A DNA stretch of 64,000 bases from Azolla caroliniana (lineage: Eukaryota > Polypodiophyta), in contig JBHGNT010000010.1 of assembly GCA_043228905.1 (NCBI GenBank), forward strand, positions 4,712,001-4,776,000, read 5' to 3'. A model generated the notes under the pieces. That model had not been told where the DNA came from and made no database searches. It saw only the letters and a program-made list of their open reading frames with translations. The translations under genes were made by a program, and so were the position numbers. Shown piece after piece: positions 47,461 through 57,432 of this stretch. Numbering within the stretch: position 1 is the stretch's first letter; each line of letters opens with the position of its first letter.

Positions 47461-47746
47461 TGTCATAACTAGACTCGAACCCATAACCTTTTGTTACACG
47501 GGTCGAGACTTTACCATTAGGTTATGAATTGTAATTTGAAGGATATTATTTTTATTTAGGTTTTATTGGGAAATTGATGTATATTCCAGATTTCTCTGGA
47601 ACATTCTAGAAACTTCAGGAGTATTCCTGAAGACACTATAAAAGGAGGCGCAAGGCATTAGTTCGAACCAAATCGGTTCAACGCCAGTCTTAAGCCTTCT
47701 AACTACTGTTGTATATCTTCCTTCATATAATACATATATCTTTCGC

Positions 47747-47788
<42 letters not shown>

Positions 47789-47921
47789 ACTCATTCCTTC
47801 TCTCAAAGTTCGACACCTCTCATAGTACTAATCCTTCTCTGTCTTAGTACTATTCCCCAACAATAGTACTAATCCTTCTTTTAGTACTAATTCCTTCTCT
47901 GCCTTAATAGAGTTCCTGACA
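47461..47921 (+). repeat. Element C 5' LTR
   Basis: TATAAAA at 47637-47643, predicted RNA start AAATCGGTTCAA at 47670-47681 (33 nt downstream). (CT)n tract about 47749-47783. A tRNA-like - strand sequence spans 47464-47526. Short inverted repeat TTCGAACC/GGTTCAA brackets the start. Confidence 0.93.
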
Positions 47922-47923
47922 GT

Positions 47924-47935
47924 TTGAACCGATTT
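47924..47935 (+). promoter_or_regulatory. Element C self-primer binding site
   Basis: TTGAACCGATTT, 2 nt after the LTR end, exactly complements AAATCGGTTCAA at the predicted RNA start (47670-47681). Confidence 0.78.
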
Positions 47936-48000
47936 TGGGTGTCTGGTCTTTTCTCTCCCTCCTTTCCTACTAGTCTCTTATTTCCCTTTTCCTTCATCCC

Positions 48001-49170
48001 ATGGCCACCGTTAGCGCTGAAGAGTATCAATCCGTTTTCTCGGAATTTCAATGCTTGAAAGAGAAGTTTCATGCTTTGGAACAAGAAAATCAACGCTTGT
48101 TGGGGGATCTTCAGCAAATTTCCTTAGAAAAGCAGCAAACGCAACAACAGCATGGGGAACTTGCGTTACGCGTGCAACAACTCGAAGCAACCATCGTAGC
48201 AATGCAACAACAAGGGCACGGAGCACAAGGGATTCATAAAGAACCCAAGATTGGCCTTCCCACGAAGTTCGATGGAACGCGATCGCAGTTTAGAGGGTTT
48301 CTTAACCAGGTACGGTTAGTTATTCAAATGCATCCGTCCCGATATCCCACCGATGCATCACGAGTGGGTTTAGTAGGCACGTTGTTAAATGGCTCAGCAT
48401 TAGCATGGTTCGCTCCGCTACTAGAAAAGGAATCTCCAGTACTAAATAATTTTGAAGAATTCATAAGTGAGTTTAAAGCATGTTTTGGAGATACTGACAG
48501 CATAAGGACTGCAATCAACAAAATCCGGCGATTACGCCAAGGTGACCGTCCAGCCTCCGCATATGCTGCAGATTTCCGCCTACTCGCCGCCGATATCCCC
48601 TGGGATGATCAAGCATTGATGGAGCAGTTCCGCTATGGTCTACGCAACGATGTCAAGGATTTACTCTTGACTTTCCCTGAAGAGCCAAAATCATTAACAG
48701 AAGCAATCAGTCGAGCGGTCAGATGTGACAACCGCCTCTTCGAGCGACGTTCGGAACGACAATTTCAGATGCCGAGGGCAAGATCCGAGCCTACCTATGC
48801 CTCAGTGGTAGCAAAACCTTTTCAAAGGGAGTCACATAATGCGCCTCCAGTAAGTACTCCAACTCCAATGGAAATTGACACTACACGTCGTCGTGGGCCG
48901 CTATCGGAGGAGGAAAAGCAACGACGCCGAACAAACCGATTATGCCTTTATTGCGGTGGACCAGGGCATATCGCGATAAACTGTCCCCATAGACCAAGAA
49001 GGCAGGTAAACCAAGTCGTTGTTAGTTCTGACTATACTAAACCCGAGTCTATTTCAGTAGGAATCTCTGATAGTCCTCATAGTCATAATAGTCCTAATAG
49101 TACTAATAGTCCGAATCTCGCAAACAAATTTGATGTCCTTAGCCAATTAGAAGAAGAGTTAAACGACTAA
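48001..49170 (+). CDS. Element C gag (389 residues)
   Basis: ATG start (MATVSAEEYQSVFSEFQCLK), a Gln-rich coiled coil (about residues 10-75), the capsid core (KFDGTRSQFRGFLNQVRLVI, LAWFAPLLEKESP, IRRLRQGDRPASAYAADFRL) and zinc knuckle CLYCGGPGHIAINC near residue 318. It ends LEEELND TAA. The last codons contain GTTAAAC, the proposed slippery site for pol. Makes the virus-like particle. Confidence 0.95.
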   Translation: MATVSAEEYQSVFSEFQCLKEKFHALEQENQRLLGDLQQISLEKQQTQQQHGELALRVQQLEATIVAMQQQGHGAQGIHKEPKIGLPTKFDGTRSQFRGFLNQVRLVIQMHPSRYPTDASRVGLVGTLLNGSALAWFAPLLEKESPVLNNFEEFISEFKACFGDTDSIRTAINKIRRLRQGDRPASAYAADFRLLAADIPWDDQALMEQFRYGLRNDVKDLLLTFPEEPKSLTEAISRAVRCDNRLFERRSERQFQMPRARSEPTYASVVAKPFQRESHNAPPVSTPTPMEIDTTRRRGPLSEEEKQRRRTNRLCLYCGGPGHIAINCPHRPRRQVNQVVVSSDYTKPESISVGISDSPHSHNSPNSTNSPNLANKFDVLSQLEEELND

Positions 49171-52100
49171 GTCCAGCCAAAATAGGAGCCGTTTGGTTGG
49201 ACAGCCCTAGATCTGTGCAGCCCATTAGTGGTTCCATTCCCTCTAAGCAAGTTAGTGATGTGTTCGTAGCCCAAGTAGCAGTTAGTACTAAAAGTACCCC
49301 TCCAGTACATACCTTAGCCCTTCTAGATTCCGGAGCTAATTCTTGCTTCATGGATAGGAATTTTGCCCGAGCTCATCAGATATCTCTCAGAAAGCTCCCA
49401 TGTCCAGCCTCAGTAGTAGTCATTGATGGTCGTCCCATTGCTTCTGGTAATATCATAGAAGAGTCGGAACCCGTTAATATTGTCCTAGATAACTTAACAT
49501 GTGTAGTATCATTTAATATTATTAGTATTCCAGAACACCCCATAGTTTTAGGATTACCATGGTTCGAGTTACATAACCCAGACATAGATTGGAGGACAAG
49601 GGAAATCCGGTTGCAACAAACCCAAGGACCTACCCAGAAGGTTGCAACCATTTCGCTACGTCAGTTGCGTAAGGAAGGGCGCAAGGAGGAAATGTTTCTC
49701 TTCGCAATATCAGTACAACCCTCCAGCACCACCAAAGAGGAGTCCACCGTTCAACTTCCCGAGAAGTATCGTCAGTATGCTGATGTGTTCGATAAAGTAC
49801 AAGCCAACACACTTCCTCATCATCAGCCGTACGATTGCGCCATCGACTTACAACCGGGAAAAGAGCCGCCATGGGGGCCGATCTACAATTTGTCACCCAC
49901 CGAGCTAGAAGTCCTTCGAGCCTATATAGAGGAGAATTTGGAGAACGGTTTCATTCGGCATTCGAAATCTCCAGCCGGCGCACCCATTTTCTTCGTCAAG
50001 AAAAAAGATGGCTCGCTTCGACTCGTTGTAGATTACCGTGGCTTGAATAAGGTCACAGTAAGAAATAGGTATGCTCTTCCCCTTATCTCAAGTCTTTTAG
50101 AACGGATCAACGGTGCCAGGTTCTTCACGAAGATCGACTTACGAGGAGCCTATAACCTCGTACGGATCCGACCAGGAGATGAATGGAAGACCGCGTTTCG
50201 CACCAGATATGGGCACTTCGAGTATACGGTCATGCCGTTCGGACTCACTAATGCGCCGGCAGTCTTCCAGCACATGGCGAATGATATATTTCGAGATCTC
50301 TTGGATGATTTTTTGATCATCTATTTGGATGATCTACTGGTTTATTCAAAGACCCAAGAAGAACATGATTCTCATGTACTATTAGTACTAAAACGACTTC
50401 GAGAACATGGTCTGTATGCAAAGTTAGAGAAATGTAGTTTCGGGTGCAACCAAGTGGAATTTCTCGGCTATGTCATCTCCTCAGAAGGCATATCTATGGA
50501 CCCAGCCAAGGTCAAAACGGTGATAGAATGGCACACTCCGCATTCGGTGCGGGATGTGCAATGCTTCCTAGGCTTTGCAAATTTTTACCGGAAGTTCATA
50601 CAAAATTACTCAAAAATTGTGCTGCCTCTCACACAGCTCACCAGGAAGGGACAATCATTCATTTGGTCTAAAGAGACGGACATGGCTTTCGAGAGTCTTA
50701 AGAAGGCGTTTACATCAGCTCCAATTTTAGGTCATGTGGATCCGGAAAAACCATTCATTATCGAAGCTGACGCATCGGATTTCGCATTGGGGAGCATTCT
50801 GTCACAACAGGGTAACGACGAGAAGCTACATCCTGTGGCTTTCCACTCCCGTAAGTTTGACGCTGCCGAAATCAACTACGAAATTCATGATAAAGAGCTA
50901 TTAGCAATAGTTGATTCTTTTATGCAATGGAGGCATTTCCTGGAGGGATCTCCTCATCAGGTCACTGTATTCAGTGACCACAAGAACCTTGCCTACTTTC
51001 AAGATGCTCGTGTACTGAATCGACGTCAAGCTCGGTGGGCCCACTTCCTCACACGCTTCGACTTCAAAATTACATATCGTCCGGGGAAGCACCAAGGGAA
51101 GGCAGATGCATTATCACGGCGTTCGTATCTAACACCACGTCCCGGTGAGCCAGCTTTCGATAACCAGAAGCAAGTAATCTTGGGTCCAGCACGACTGCAA
51201 GCAGCACAGGTCTTTGACATACCCGTGGATTCCGACATTACCAATACTATACGTGAGGACTTGAAGACTGACGCTTTCGCCCAAGCTATACTAGCACAAA
51301 TTGACCCCTCTCGAGCGTCATGTTCACAATCACAATCACCAGGTACGGATTATCGGCAATTCAAATACTGTGATGGATTACTCTTCTTTAAAGAACTTTT
51401 GTATGTTCCTAATGGTTCTTGCCGCCTTCGAGTAGTACAAAATTGCCATGACACATATACAGCAGGACATTTTGGTAGTACTAAAACATTAGATTTAGTA
51501 CAACGATCATTCTGGTGGCCCCGTATGCGACAATTTGTCGAAGATTTTGTTCGGACTTGCGATACATGCTGCAGAGCGAAAATGCCAAGACATCATCCAT
51601 ATGGTTTATTAGAACCATTACCAATTCCAAGCAAGCCATGGCAATCCATTGCTCTTGACTTCATTACAGATCTTCCAGTCTCTAAGGGATTCAGTGCGAT
51701 TCTCACAGTGGTGGATCGATATACGAAGATGGCTCATTTCTTACCATGTACTAAAGAAATATCTAGTGAAGACACCGCCGAAATTGTCATGCGGGAAGTA
51801 TGTCGGCATCATGGACTCCCTGATAATATCATCAGCGATCGTGGACCCCAGTTTGTGTCAAAATTCTGGAAGCACCTTTTTAAAATGCTGAAGGTCACTT
51901 GTAACCTCTCCTCCGGCTACCACCCACAAACCGACGGTCAAGCCGAACGAACAAATCAAACACTGGAGCAGTATCTGCGGTGCTTTCTCAACTATCATCA
52001 GAATGACTGGGCAGATATTCTTCAGTTCGCCGAATTTGCCTATAATAACGCTATCCACGCATCGACTAAAGTCACGCCATTCTACGCTTATACGGGATAT

Positions 52101-52754
52101 CATCCCCGGTGGTGCGTCCTTGAAACCCCAGAAGTGTCCACAAATCCTTGCGCGGAGGATCGTTTGGAGCGGTTACGCAAGATACAAGCGGATTTATCTA
52201 CTCAACTCCAGCAAGCTCAACAATCACACAAGGACTACGCAGATCGTCATCGACTTCCATCCAGTTTTAACATTGGAGATCGGGTGTGGCTGCTACGACG
52301 ACACATCAAGACTACTCGCCCATGTGAGAAGTTGGATTATCGGCGATTAGGTCCTTTCCGTATTATCGGGAAGATTAATGATGTTGCTTTTCGTCTCGAG
52401 CTACCTCCGCAACTTCGGATACATCCGGTGTTTCATAGTTCTCTCCTCGAACCCTATCACGAGAGCACTATCCCAGGACGTACTATACAACCACCACCTC
52501 CTATCGAGCTCGAAGATGGACCTGAATATGAGGTCGCTGCCATCCTCGATTCCAAGATTGTTCGCAACAAGCTCTACTATCTAGTCGATTGGCTAGGATA
52601 TAGTCCCAGCGAGCGTACTTGGGAACCGATCGAGAATGTGACCAATGCTCGTGCTCTTCTAGAAGACTTCCATCGACGATATCCCGAGAAACCGGGTCCT
52701 CAATCCAAAACGACTCGTGGAACTCGTCGTTTTAAAGGGGGGATAGTGTCATAA
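49143..52754 (+). CDS. Element C pol polyprotein
   Basis: Open in the -1 frame relative to gag from 49143; no ATG at its start, so frameshift expression is likely. Domains (residues counted from 49197): protease LLDSGANSCF (about 42-51); RT with [12 protein letters not shown] and IIYLDDLLVYS (YLDD near 375); RNase H IIEADASDFALGSIL (from about 518); integrase HHCC (about 748-798), catalytic LDFITDLP, ISDRGPQF and QAERTNQ (about 819-915); chromodomain EYEVAAILDSKIVRNKLYYL (about 1111-1168). The stop TAA is supplied by the first bases of the 3' LTR (TGTCATAA). Confidence 0.95.
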   Translation, partial: PIRRRVKRLSPAKIGAVWLDSPRSVQPISGSIPSKQVSDVFVAQVAVSTKSTPPVHTLALLDSGANSCFMDRNFARAHQISLRKLPCPASVVVIDGRPIASGNIIEESEPVNIVLDNLTCVVSFNIISIPEHPIVLGLPWFELHNPDIDWRTREIRLQQTQGPTQKVATISLRQLRKEGRKEEMFLFAISVQPSSTTKEESTVQLPEKYRQYADVFDKVQANTLPHHQPYDCAIDLQPGKEPPWGPIYNLSPTELEVLRAYIEENLENGFIRHSKSPAGAPIFFVKKKDGSLRLVVDYRGLNKVTVRNRYALPLISSLLERINGARFFTKIDLRGAYNLVRIRPGDEWKTAFRTRYGHFEYTVMPFGLTNAPAVFQHMANDIFRDLLDDFLIIYLDDLLVYSKTQEEHDSHVLLVLKRLREHGLYAKLEKCSFGCNQVEFLGYVISSEGISMDPAKVKTVIEWHTPHSVRDVQCFLGFANFYRKFIQNYSKIVLPLTQLTRKGQSFIWSKETDMAFESLKKAFTSAPILGHVDPEKPFIIEADASDFALGSILSQQGNDEKLHPVAFHSRKFDAAEINYEIHDKELLAIVDSFMQWRHFLEGSPHQVTVFSDHKNLAYFQDARVLNRRQARWAHFLTRFDFKITYRPGKHQGKADALSRRSYLTPRPGEPAFDNQKQVILGPARLQAAQVFDIPVDSDITNTIREDLKTDAFAQAILAQIDPSRASCSQSQSPGTDYRQFKYCDGLLFFKELLYVPNGSCRLRVVQNCHDTYTAGHFGSTKTLDLVQRSFWWPRMRQFVEDFVRTCDTCCRAKMPRHHPYGLLEPLPIPSKPWQSIALDFITDLPVSKGFSAILTVVDRYTKMAHFLPCTKEISSEDTAEIVMREVCRHHGLPDNIISDRGPQFVSKFWKHLFKMLKVTCNLSSGYHPQTDGQAERTNQTLEQYLRCFLNYHQNDWADILQFAEFAYNNAIHASTKVTPFYAYTGYHPRWCVLETPEVSTNPCAEDRLERLRKIQADLSTQLQQAQQSHKDYADRHRLPSSFNIGDRVWLLRRHIKTTRPCEKLDYRRLGPFRIIGKINDVAFRLELPPQLRIHPVFHSSLLEPYHESTIPGRTIQPPPPIELEDGPEYEVAAILDSKIVRNKLYYLVDWLGYSPSERTWEPIENVTNARALLEDFHRRYPEKPGPQSKTTRGTRRFKGGIVS
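49158..49202 (+). promoter_or_regulatory. -1 ribosomal frameshift signal, element C gag-pol
   Basis: Heptamer G UUA AAC (49158-49164) sits in the gag frame. A 6-nt spacer containing the gag stop is followed by an 11-bp stem (49171-49181 with 49192-49202, one G:U pair) and a 10-nt loop. Slipping back one base enters the pol frame (CGA CTA AGT). The same heptamer is used by equine arteritis virus. Conserved in element A at 28574. Confidence 0.75.
52734..52745 (+). other. Element C polypurine tract
   Basis: AAAGGGGGGATA directly before the 3' LTR, the plus-strand primer for reverse transcription. It also encodes the last pol residues (KGGIVS). Confidence 0.85.
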
Positions 52755-53032
52755 CTAGACTCGAACCCATAACCTTTTGTTACACGGGTCGAGACTTTAC
52801 CATTAGGTTATGAATTGTAATTTGAAGGATATTATTTTTATTTAGGTTTTATTGGGAAATTGATGTATATTCCAGATTTCTCTGGAACATTCTAGAAACT
52901 TCAGGAGTATTCCTGAAGACACTATAAAAGGAGGCGCAAGGCATTAGTTCGAACCAAATCGGTTCAACGCCAGTCTTAAGCCTTCTAACTACTGTTGTAT
53001 ATCTTCCTTCATATAATACATATATCTTTCGC

Positions 53033-53102
<70 letters not shown>

Positions 53103-53235
53103 ACTCATTCCTTCTCTCAAAGTTCGACACCTCTCATAGTACTAATCCTTCTCTGTCTTAGTACTATTCCCCAACAATAGTACTAATCCTTCTTTTAGTA
53201 CTAATTCCTTCTCTGCCTTAATAGAGTTCCTGACA
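52747..53235 (+). repeat. Element C 3' LTR
   Basis: As the 5' LTR, but with the (CT)n tract lengthened by about 28 bp (about 53037-53098). Confidence 0.93.
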
Positions 53236-53240
53236 GTAGC

Positions 53241-54072
53241 ATTATGTCGGTGAACCGGTGCCCTATGCCAGCTGGATTTCATAAACTTGGGTCCGATGCG
53301 ACCCCTTTTATCCGCTCCTCGCTGCCCTCCGGCAAGGGTGCCGCGTCTGGCCTCACCTTCCGGTCCACAGTCTTGTATTTCGTATCCACGCGAGCCGTCC
53401 GATCCGACCCGATCCTTTCCCCGAAGTCTGCGATGACTTCGTACATTCCCATTGACCCTACTAGAATGGTCCAATCTTCCTTAAGGTCTTCACCAATCAC
53501 CTTTCGTAGTTCGCCGAAGGTGTCGTCAAAAGAGACCGCCTCCACGGCGCCGTTGATGTCCTCGTCGGGGAAGAGGACTCCGCATCCCCTGAGCCACTCC
53601 TCCGCTCGCTTCCTCTCCCTGCCACTGACGTTGGTTATAGTACAACCTCCGCTGTCGGAGAACCAAAATTTTCTACATATGGTACAGGTCTTCTTCCGTA
53701 TTGTACATTTGTGGGGTTCTTCCCGAGTGTCCGGACTATCGCGGCCTCATGCCTTGATAGCCCTTTCTAAAAATCCCCTCGGGTTTCGCTGCCGAGGGCC
53801 TCGTGGTTACGCTCGTGGTTTGGTCGCACCGTTAGGAACTGGACCGAGTGACCCCCGTCCTGGCTCTTGACTCTTGCATAGGCTAAACCGTTGTCCAACA
53901 CCTTGGTCTCCATCCGTGCCGCCGTGATATATGGTTCTCCTAGTATAACCGGATGCGAGGACGTCTCCTGCACGAAGAAGTGATGGTCGATCTCGACATC
54001 GCCGATTTTCACCCGTACGTTCGGAAAGGCCCCATTTAGTTCTTCCGTGGCGTGCGTCGCTGCCCGTATCTT
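53241..54072 (-). pseudogene. Element D protease-RT linker
   Basis: After SHPVILGEPYITAARMETKV the frame is broken several times. A part reading FGELRKVIGEDLKEDWTILV (53,545-53,279) is unrecognised linker. Element C inserted at GTAGC (53236-53240). Confidence 0.65.
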
Positions 54073-55167
54073 CTAGCCATGCTTGGTGTTGATCGGCCAT
54101 TTACCCTTCTTGTAGAAATCCATGGACATCAGGTTGATTTCGGATCCATGGTCTACCAACGCCACCACCGGTTCCAGAACTTTGCCGATCCGTACAGGGG
54201 TTTCCGTAGTTGCCCTGGCCCAATGCGGTTTCGTGTAGTGGCTTCCCGCTAGCTCATATTCCAGGGCTCCGTCTTCCAGGTGCGTGGTCCGCACTTCCAC
54301 CGACTTCTCCGGTTCCGGCTCCGTCGAGAGCCTCTTCCGCTTCACCAAGTCTACGATAGAGTCGTGGAACTCCCTCTTGGCGATTCCCAGCACCTCCCGC
54401 AACGACAGCTCCACTTTACTGTCGAGGATTCGCTCTTCAAGGACCTTCCGTAGGTCCGTTGCTCTCTCGATTTCGGTGCTCAACCGAAACCCCGCCTGCT
54501 TCTTCCCATCCGGCACGCCTGGGTTGTCGGCACCGGTCGGTTTCGATCCGAACCGGGTCTCATACCTCGGGGGGCCAACCCCTCCTGCCTTTCCTGCCCG
54601 TTTGTCCTCCACTAGAACCTCGTAGTTCTGGCAAGCGGCTTCTACGAAGCCCGTTTTCTCTTCGACTTGATCGTCCCAACCGGTGACCTCCTGGACCCGT
54701 TGTTCCGCGCGGTCCGCCTCTTCCTTCCTTAGCCGAACTCCGGAGAGGCCTTCTAGCACTAGCGGCCAGAATCCGGAGTCCTTCGCCTTCCGGGTCTCAT
54801 CACCCCCGACCCGAATTCCCGCCGACACTGAGTAGTTAACGGCTTCGACGTGCCATGCCGCGGCCTCTTCCATCAACCTCTTCATTCCGCCGCGCCCCGT
54901 ATTCAGTTCTAGGGCTCTCCGGGTCTCGCTCGCATGCACCCGCCCGTTCCAGAGGTACACCACGTTGGTCCTGAGCGCGTCGGCGAAATCCGCGCAATCC
55001 TTCCGAATGTGACCGATCGCGTCACACCACATGCACCGCTGCCCAGCTGGCAGCCTCCGATCGCGAGGTTGTTCACCGCTGTCTCTTTGGGCCTGTGCGA
55101 TCTGTAGGTCGCGCACCATCTGTGTTAGCTCCTCCAGAGCCGCTCCTCCGGATGGGCCTCTGACCAT
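54073..55167 (-). pseudogene. Element D gag C-terminus and protease
   Basis: Contains the zinc knuckle CMWCDAIGHIRKDC near 55,030 and, about 250 residues on, the protease-like box VALVDHGSEINLMSMDFYKK near 54,155. The usual DTGA/DSGS is DHGSE. The frame stops at 54073 but continues after the stop as AATHATEELNGAFPNVRVKI...EIDHHFFVQET (to 53,767), the second half of the protease. Confidence 0.8.
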
Positions 55168-55430
55168 GTCTTCGATGCCGACCTTGACTCCGGCCAGATT
55201 CGGGTCTCTTCCTTACTCCCAGCCAGGACCGAAACCGGCTCCTCGAGCCTCCTCCTCGGGACTGGCCCCGGCCCCGACGTGCTTCCGTCGCTCCAATCGC
55301 GTTGTTTGTCGAAACGGTTGCAGACCCGTTTTACCACGGCCTAGTCCGTCGTGAGCCCTTCGTCCATTTCCAATAGGGGACCCACCTTTTCCCTGTCAAG
55401 CGCATCCACCGACTTGACAAACAACAGTAC

Positions 55431-55925
55431 TCAACTTGTTTCGAGCACCGTCCGGTCTAGCGTCGACAGCCACGCGAACCGTTTTTCGAACTCCTGGAGG
55501 AGCACCGACGTGTTCCTCCCTTTTCTAGGGCTTTCCACCCACGCCATGAAGTCCCACCTCGACAGCCGGAGCGAGTCGTCAAACCCGTACTTCTCGAGGA
55601 GCTGCAGCTCGAACTCCTCCCAAGTTTGGCATCCGGCCAGCACCTCGAGCACCTCCGCATGGATGCCCGGCGTCACCACCCGAGGGAATTCGGACAGCCG
55701 CCTGTCCACCGGGATATCCCTCATGATCATCTCGGCCTGGTAAGCCTCCAAATAACTTGTGGCGTCTTTCCCTCCGAAACGGCCTATAGAGCCGACGATC
55801 GATTCAATGGCTCTATCGAGGGTACCCGTTCCCTCACGAGCGCTCACCAGCCGGTCGACGACCACTGCCATTGCCTCTGCTAGCTCCGATCCCCTCATCT
55901 TTCGACTCCTTTGCCGCCCTTTCAC
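55431..55925 (-). pseudogene. Element D gag, N-terminal part
   Basis: Starts MKGRQRSRKMRGSELAEAMA and includes DATSYLEAYQAEMIMRDIPV and WEEFELQLLEKYGFDDSLRL, typical of gypsy capsid folds. It ends at a stop at 55431 (DRTVLETS). A second stop near 55,340 and a frameshift separate it from the zinc-knuckle part. Confidence 0.8.
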
Positions 55926-55938
55926 GTCGGGTTCACCA
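55923..55938 (-). promoter_or_regulatory. Element D primer binding site (tRNA type)
   Basis: The sense strand reads TGGTGAACCCGACGTG, 4 nt inside the 5' LTR. The TGG start is complementary to a tRNA CCA end. I cannot assign the tRNA. Confidence 0.7.
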
Positions 55939-55942
55939 AATA

Positions 55943-56566
55943 TGTCGCGTTGTTACATGCGTACGTGTAGAAAGGGGCGGGTCCACGGGGGTCTTGGACC
56001 GAGGAGCGAGAGAGAGAGAGACAGAGATAGAGATTCATAGACACGTAGAAGCGAGAAGCGAGAAGGAGAGATATAGAACGTAACACTTAATTACAATGAC
56101 AAGAGATTACAAACTCCGACGGTTACAACCGACAAGGCGGCGACGGACCCAACACGGGGACCCTACTCACGCACACCGACGACAGTCACACGACTCCTAG
56201 AAACAAAAGGGGGAAAAGGAGAGACTCTGCTGGAAGCACATGGGGTGTCCCCGAAGCAGAGGTAGCGAACTCCCGACACCCGCAGAGAATGACGGCTGGC
56301 CGAGAAGAGAGAGGCTTCCCACCCAGATCTGCAGCAGCACCCCTCCTCCCTCGCGCGCGATACCCCTTTTTCTCTTGTCCTATTCCCTTTATTCCCTGTC
56401 CCTCTGGCAGCGATACGCACAATCCCCCCCCCTAATAAATGCGTGCGGCTTAGTATTTATCTCCACCGATTCGTGTACAAAATACCAAGTCACGCGTCCA
56501 TCCGTGTAAGGGCCGGTTTATGCGCTTTCTCTCCGTTTCCACCTATGGCCGGTTTTCTTCACGACA
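55943..56566 (-). repeat. Element D 5' LTR
   Basis: Right copy (5' LTR in sense). Nearly identical to the left copy; poly-C tract shortened to about 9. Confidence 0.9.
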
Positions 56567-56570
56567 GCGG

Positions 56571-57432
56571 TCCCCAATTTATGTCTCATTTCTGGAAACG
56601 CCTCTTCCAGACACTTGGAACTTCTACAAAATTTTCGATAGCCTTCCATCCTGAGATAGATGGACAAACGGAAGGAGTGAATAAGATTCTAGAGCAATAT
56701 CTTCGATGTATGATAAGTTATTAACAAGATGATTGGATCAAATTTCTTCCAATGGCTGAGTTCGCCTACAACAATACTCTCCACACATCAACTAGTGTAA
56801 CACCCTTCTTCGCAAACTATGGGTTCCATCCACGCTTTAACATAGCTATCCCGGCTGGTTCTGTGAATCCATCTACTGAAGAACGAGCTTGTCTGATGAA
56901 AGAAGTGCACCATGACCTATCCCTTGAACTCTCCATTGCTCAAGAACGACACAAAGAGAAGGCTAAACGACATCGGCGGGATGCACCTAGTTTTAAAGTC
57001 AGCGACATGGTCTGGCTATTACAACAACATATTCCGACTACTCGTCCATGCAACAAACTTGATTACAAAAAATTGGGTATGTTCCAAATTGTTGACAAAG
57101 TCAACCCCGTAGCTTTTCGTCTTGCTCTTCCATCACACTACCGAATTCACAATGTCTTCCATGCATCTCTTCTTGAGCTCTACCATCCATCCTCAATTCC
57201 AGGAAGAAGCATGGAGCCGCCACCCCTTGTGGCATTGGCAACCGGGGATGAGTATGAAGTCAAGACCATTCTAGACTCGCGCAAGAGCCGACGAAATCTC
57301 CAGTATTTGGTCTTGTGGAAAGGATATCCCATTTCTGAGGCCACATGGGAGCCTACAAAAAATTTACTCAATGCCCCAGATGTGGTTCATGATTTTCATC
57401 TCCGATATCCTCACAAACCTGCACCTTCTTGA
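56571..57432 (+). pseudogene. Element B pol, right part (integrase end and chromodomain)
   Basis: Continues PQFMSHFWKRLFQTLG through AFHPEIDGQTEGVNKILEQY, with a TAA near 56,722, to the GPY/F-like region and a chromodomain (EYEVKTILDSRKSRRNLQYL...KGYPISEATWEP) ending HKPAPS and TGA. Chromodomains steer integration to modified histones in chromoviruses. Confidence 0.9.

Larger units (their letters stand above)
47461..53235 (+). mobile_element. Element C: intact-looking Ty3/gypsy chromovirus, youngest insertion
   Basis: LTRs 47461-47921 (461 bp) and 52747-53235 (489 bp), starting TGTCATAACTAGACTCG and ending AGAGTTCCTGACA. Perfect target duplication GTAGC (47456-47460 and 53236-53240). Gag and pol frames are uninterrupted. 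As far as I can read, LTRs differ only in (CT)n length. It sits in element D pol and belongs to the same family as element A. It could be mobile or recently mobile. Confidence 0.96.
43828..56566 (-). mobile_element. Element D: Ty3/gypsy element inserted in element B integrase
   Basis: LTRs 43828-44458 (631 bp) and 55943-56566 (624 bp), + strand ends TGTCGCGTTGTTAC and CTTCACGACA. Coding sequence runs on the - strand. The duplicated target is GCGG (43824-43827 and 56567-56570), 4 bp if the element has TG...CA ends; removing it restores the integrase frame (SDRGPQF). The order is gag, protease, RT, RNase H, integrase. Element C splits it at 47460/53236. LTRs differ in a poly-C run (18 versus 9) and a few substitutions. 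Confidence 0.93.

Noticed and set aside
53244-53870. 208-codon + strand frame in element D
   Set aside because: Opposite strand of the decayed gag-protease region; Ser/Pro-rich by-product of GC-rich antisense.
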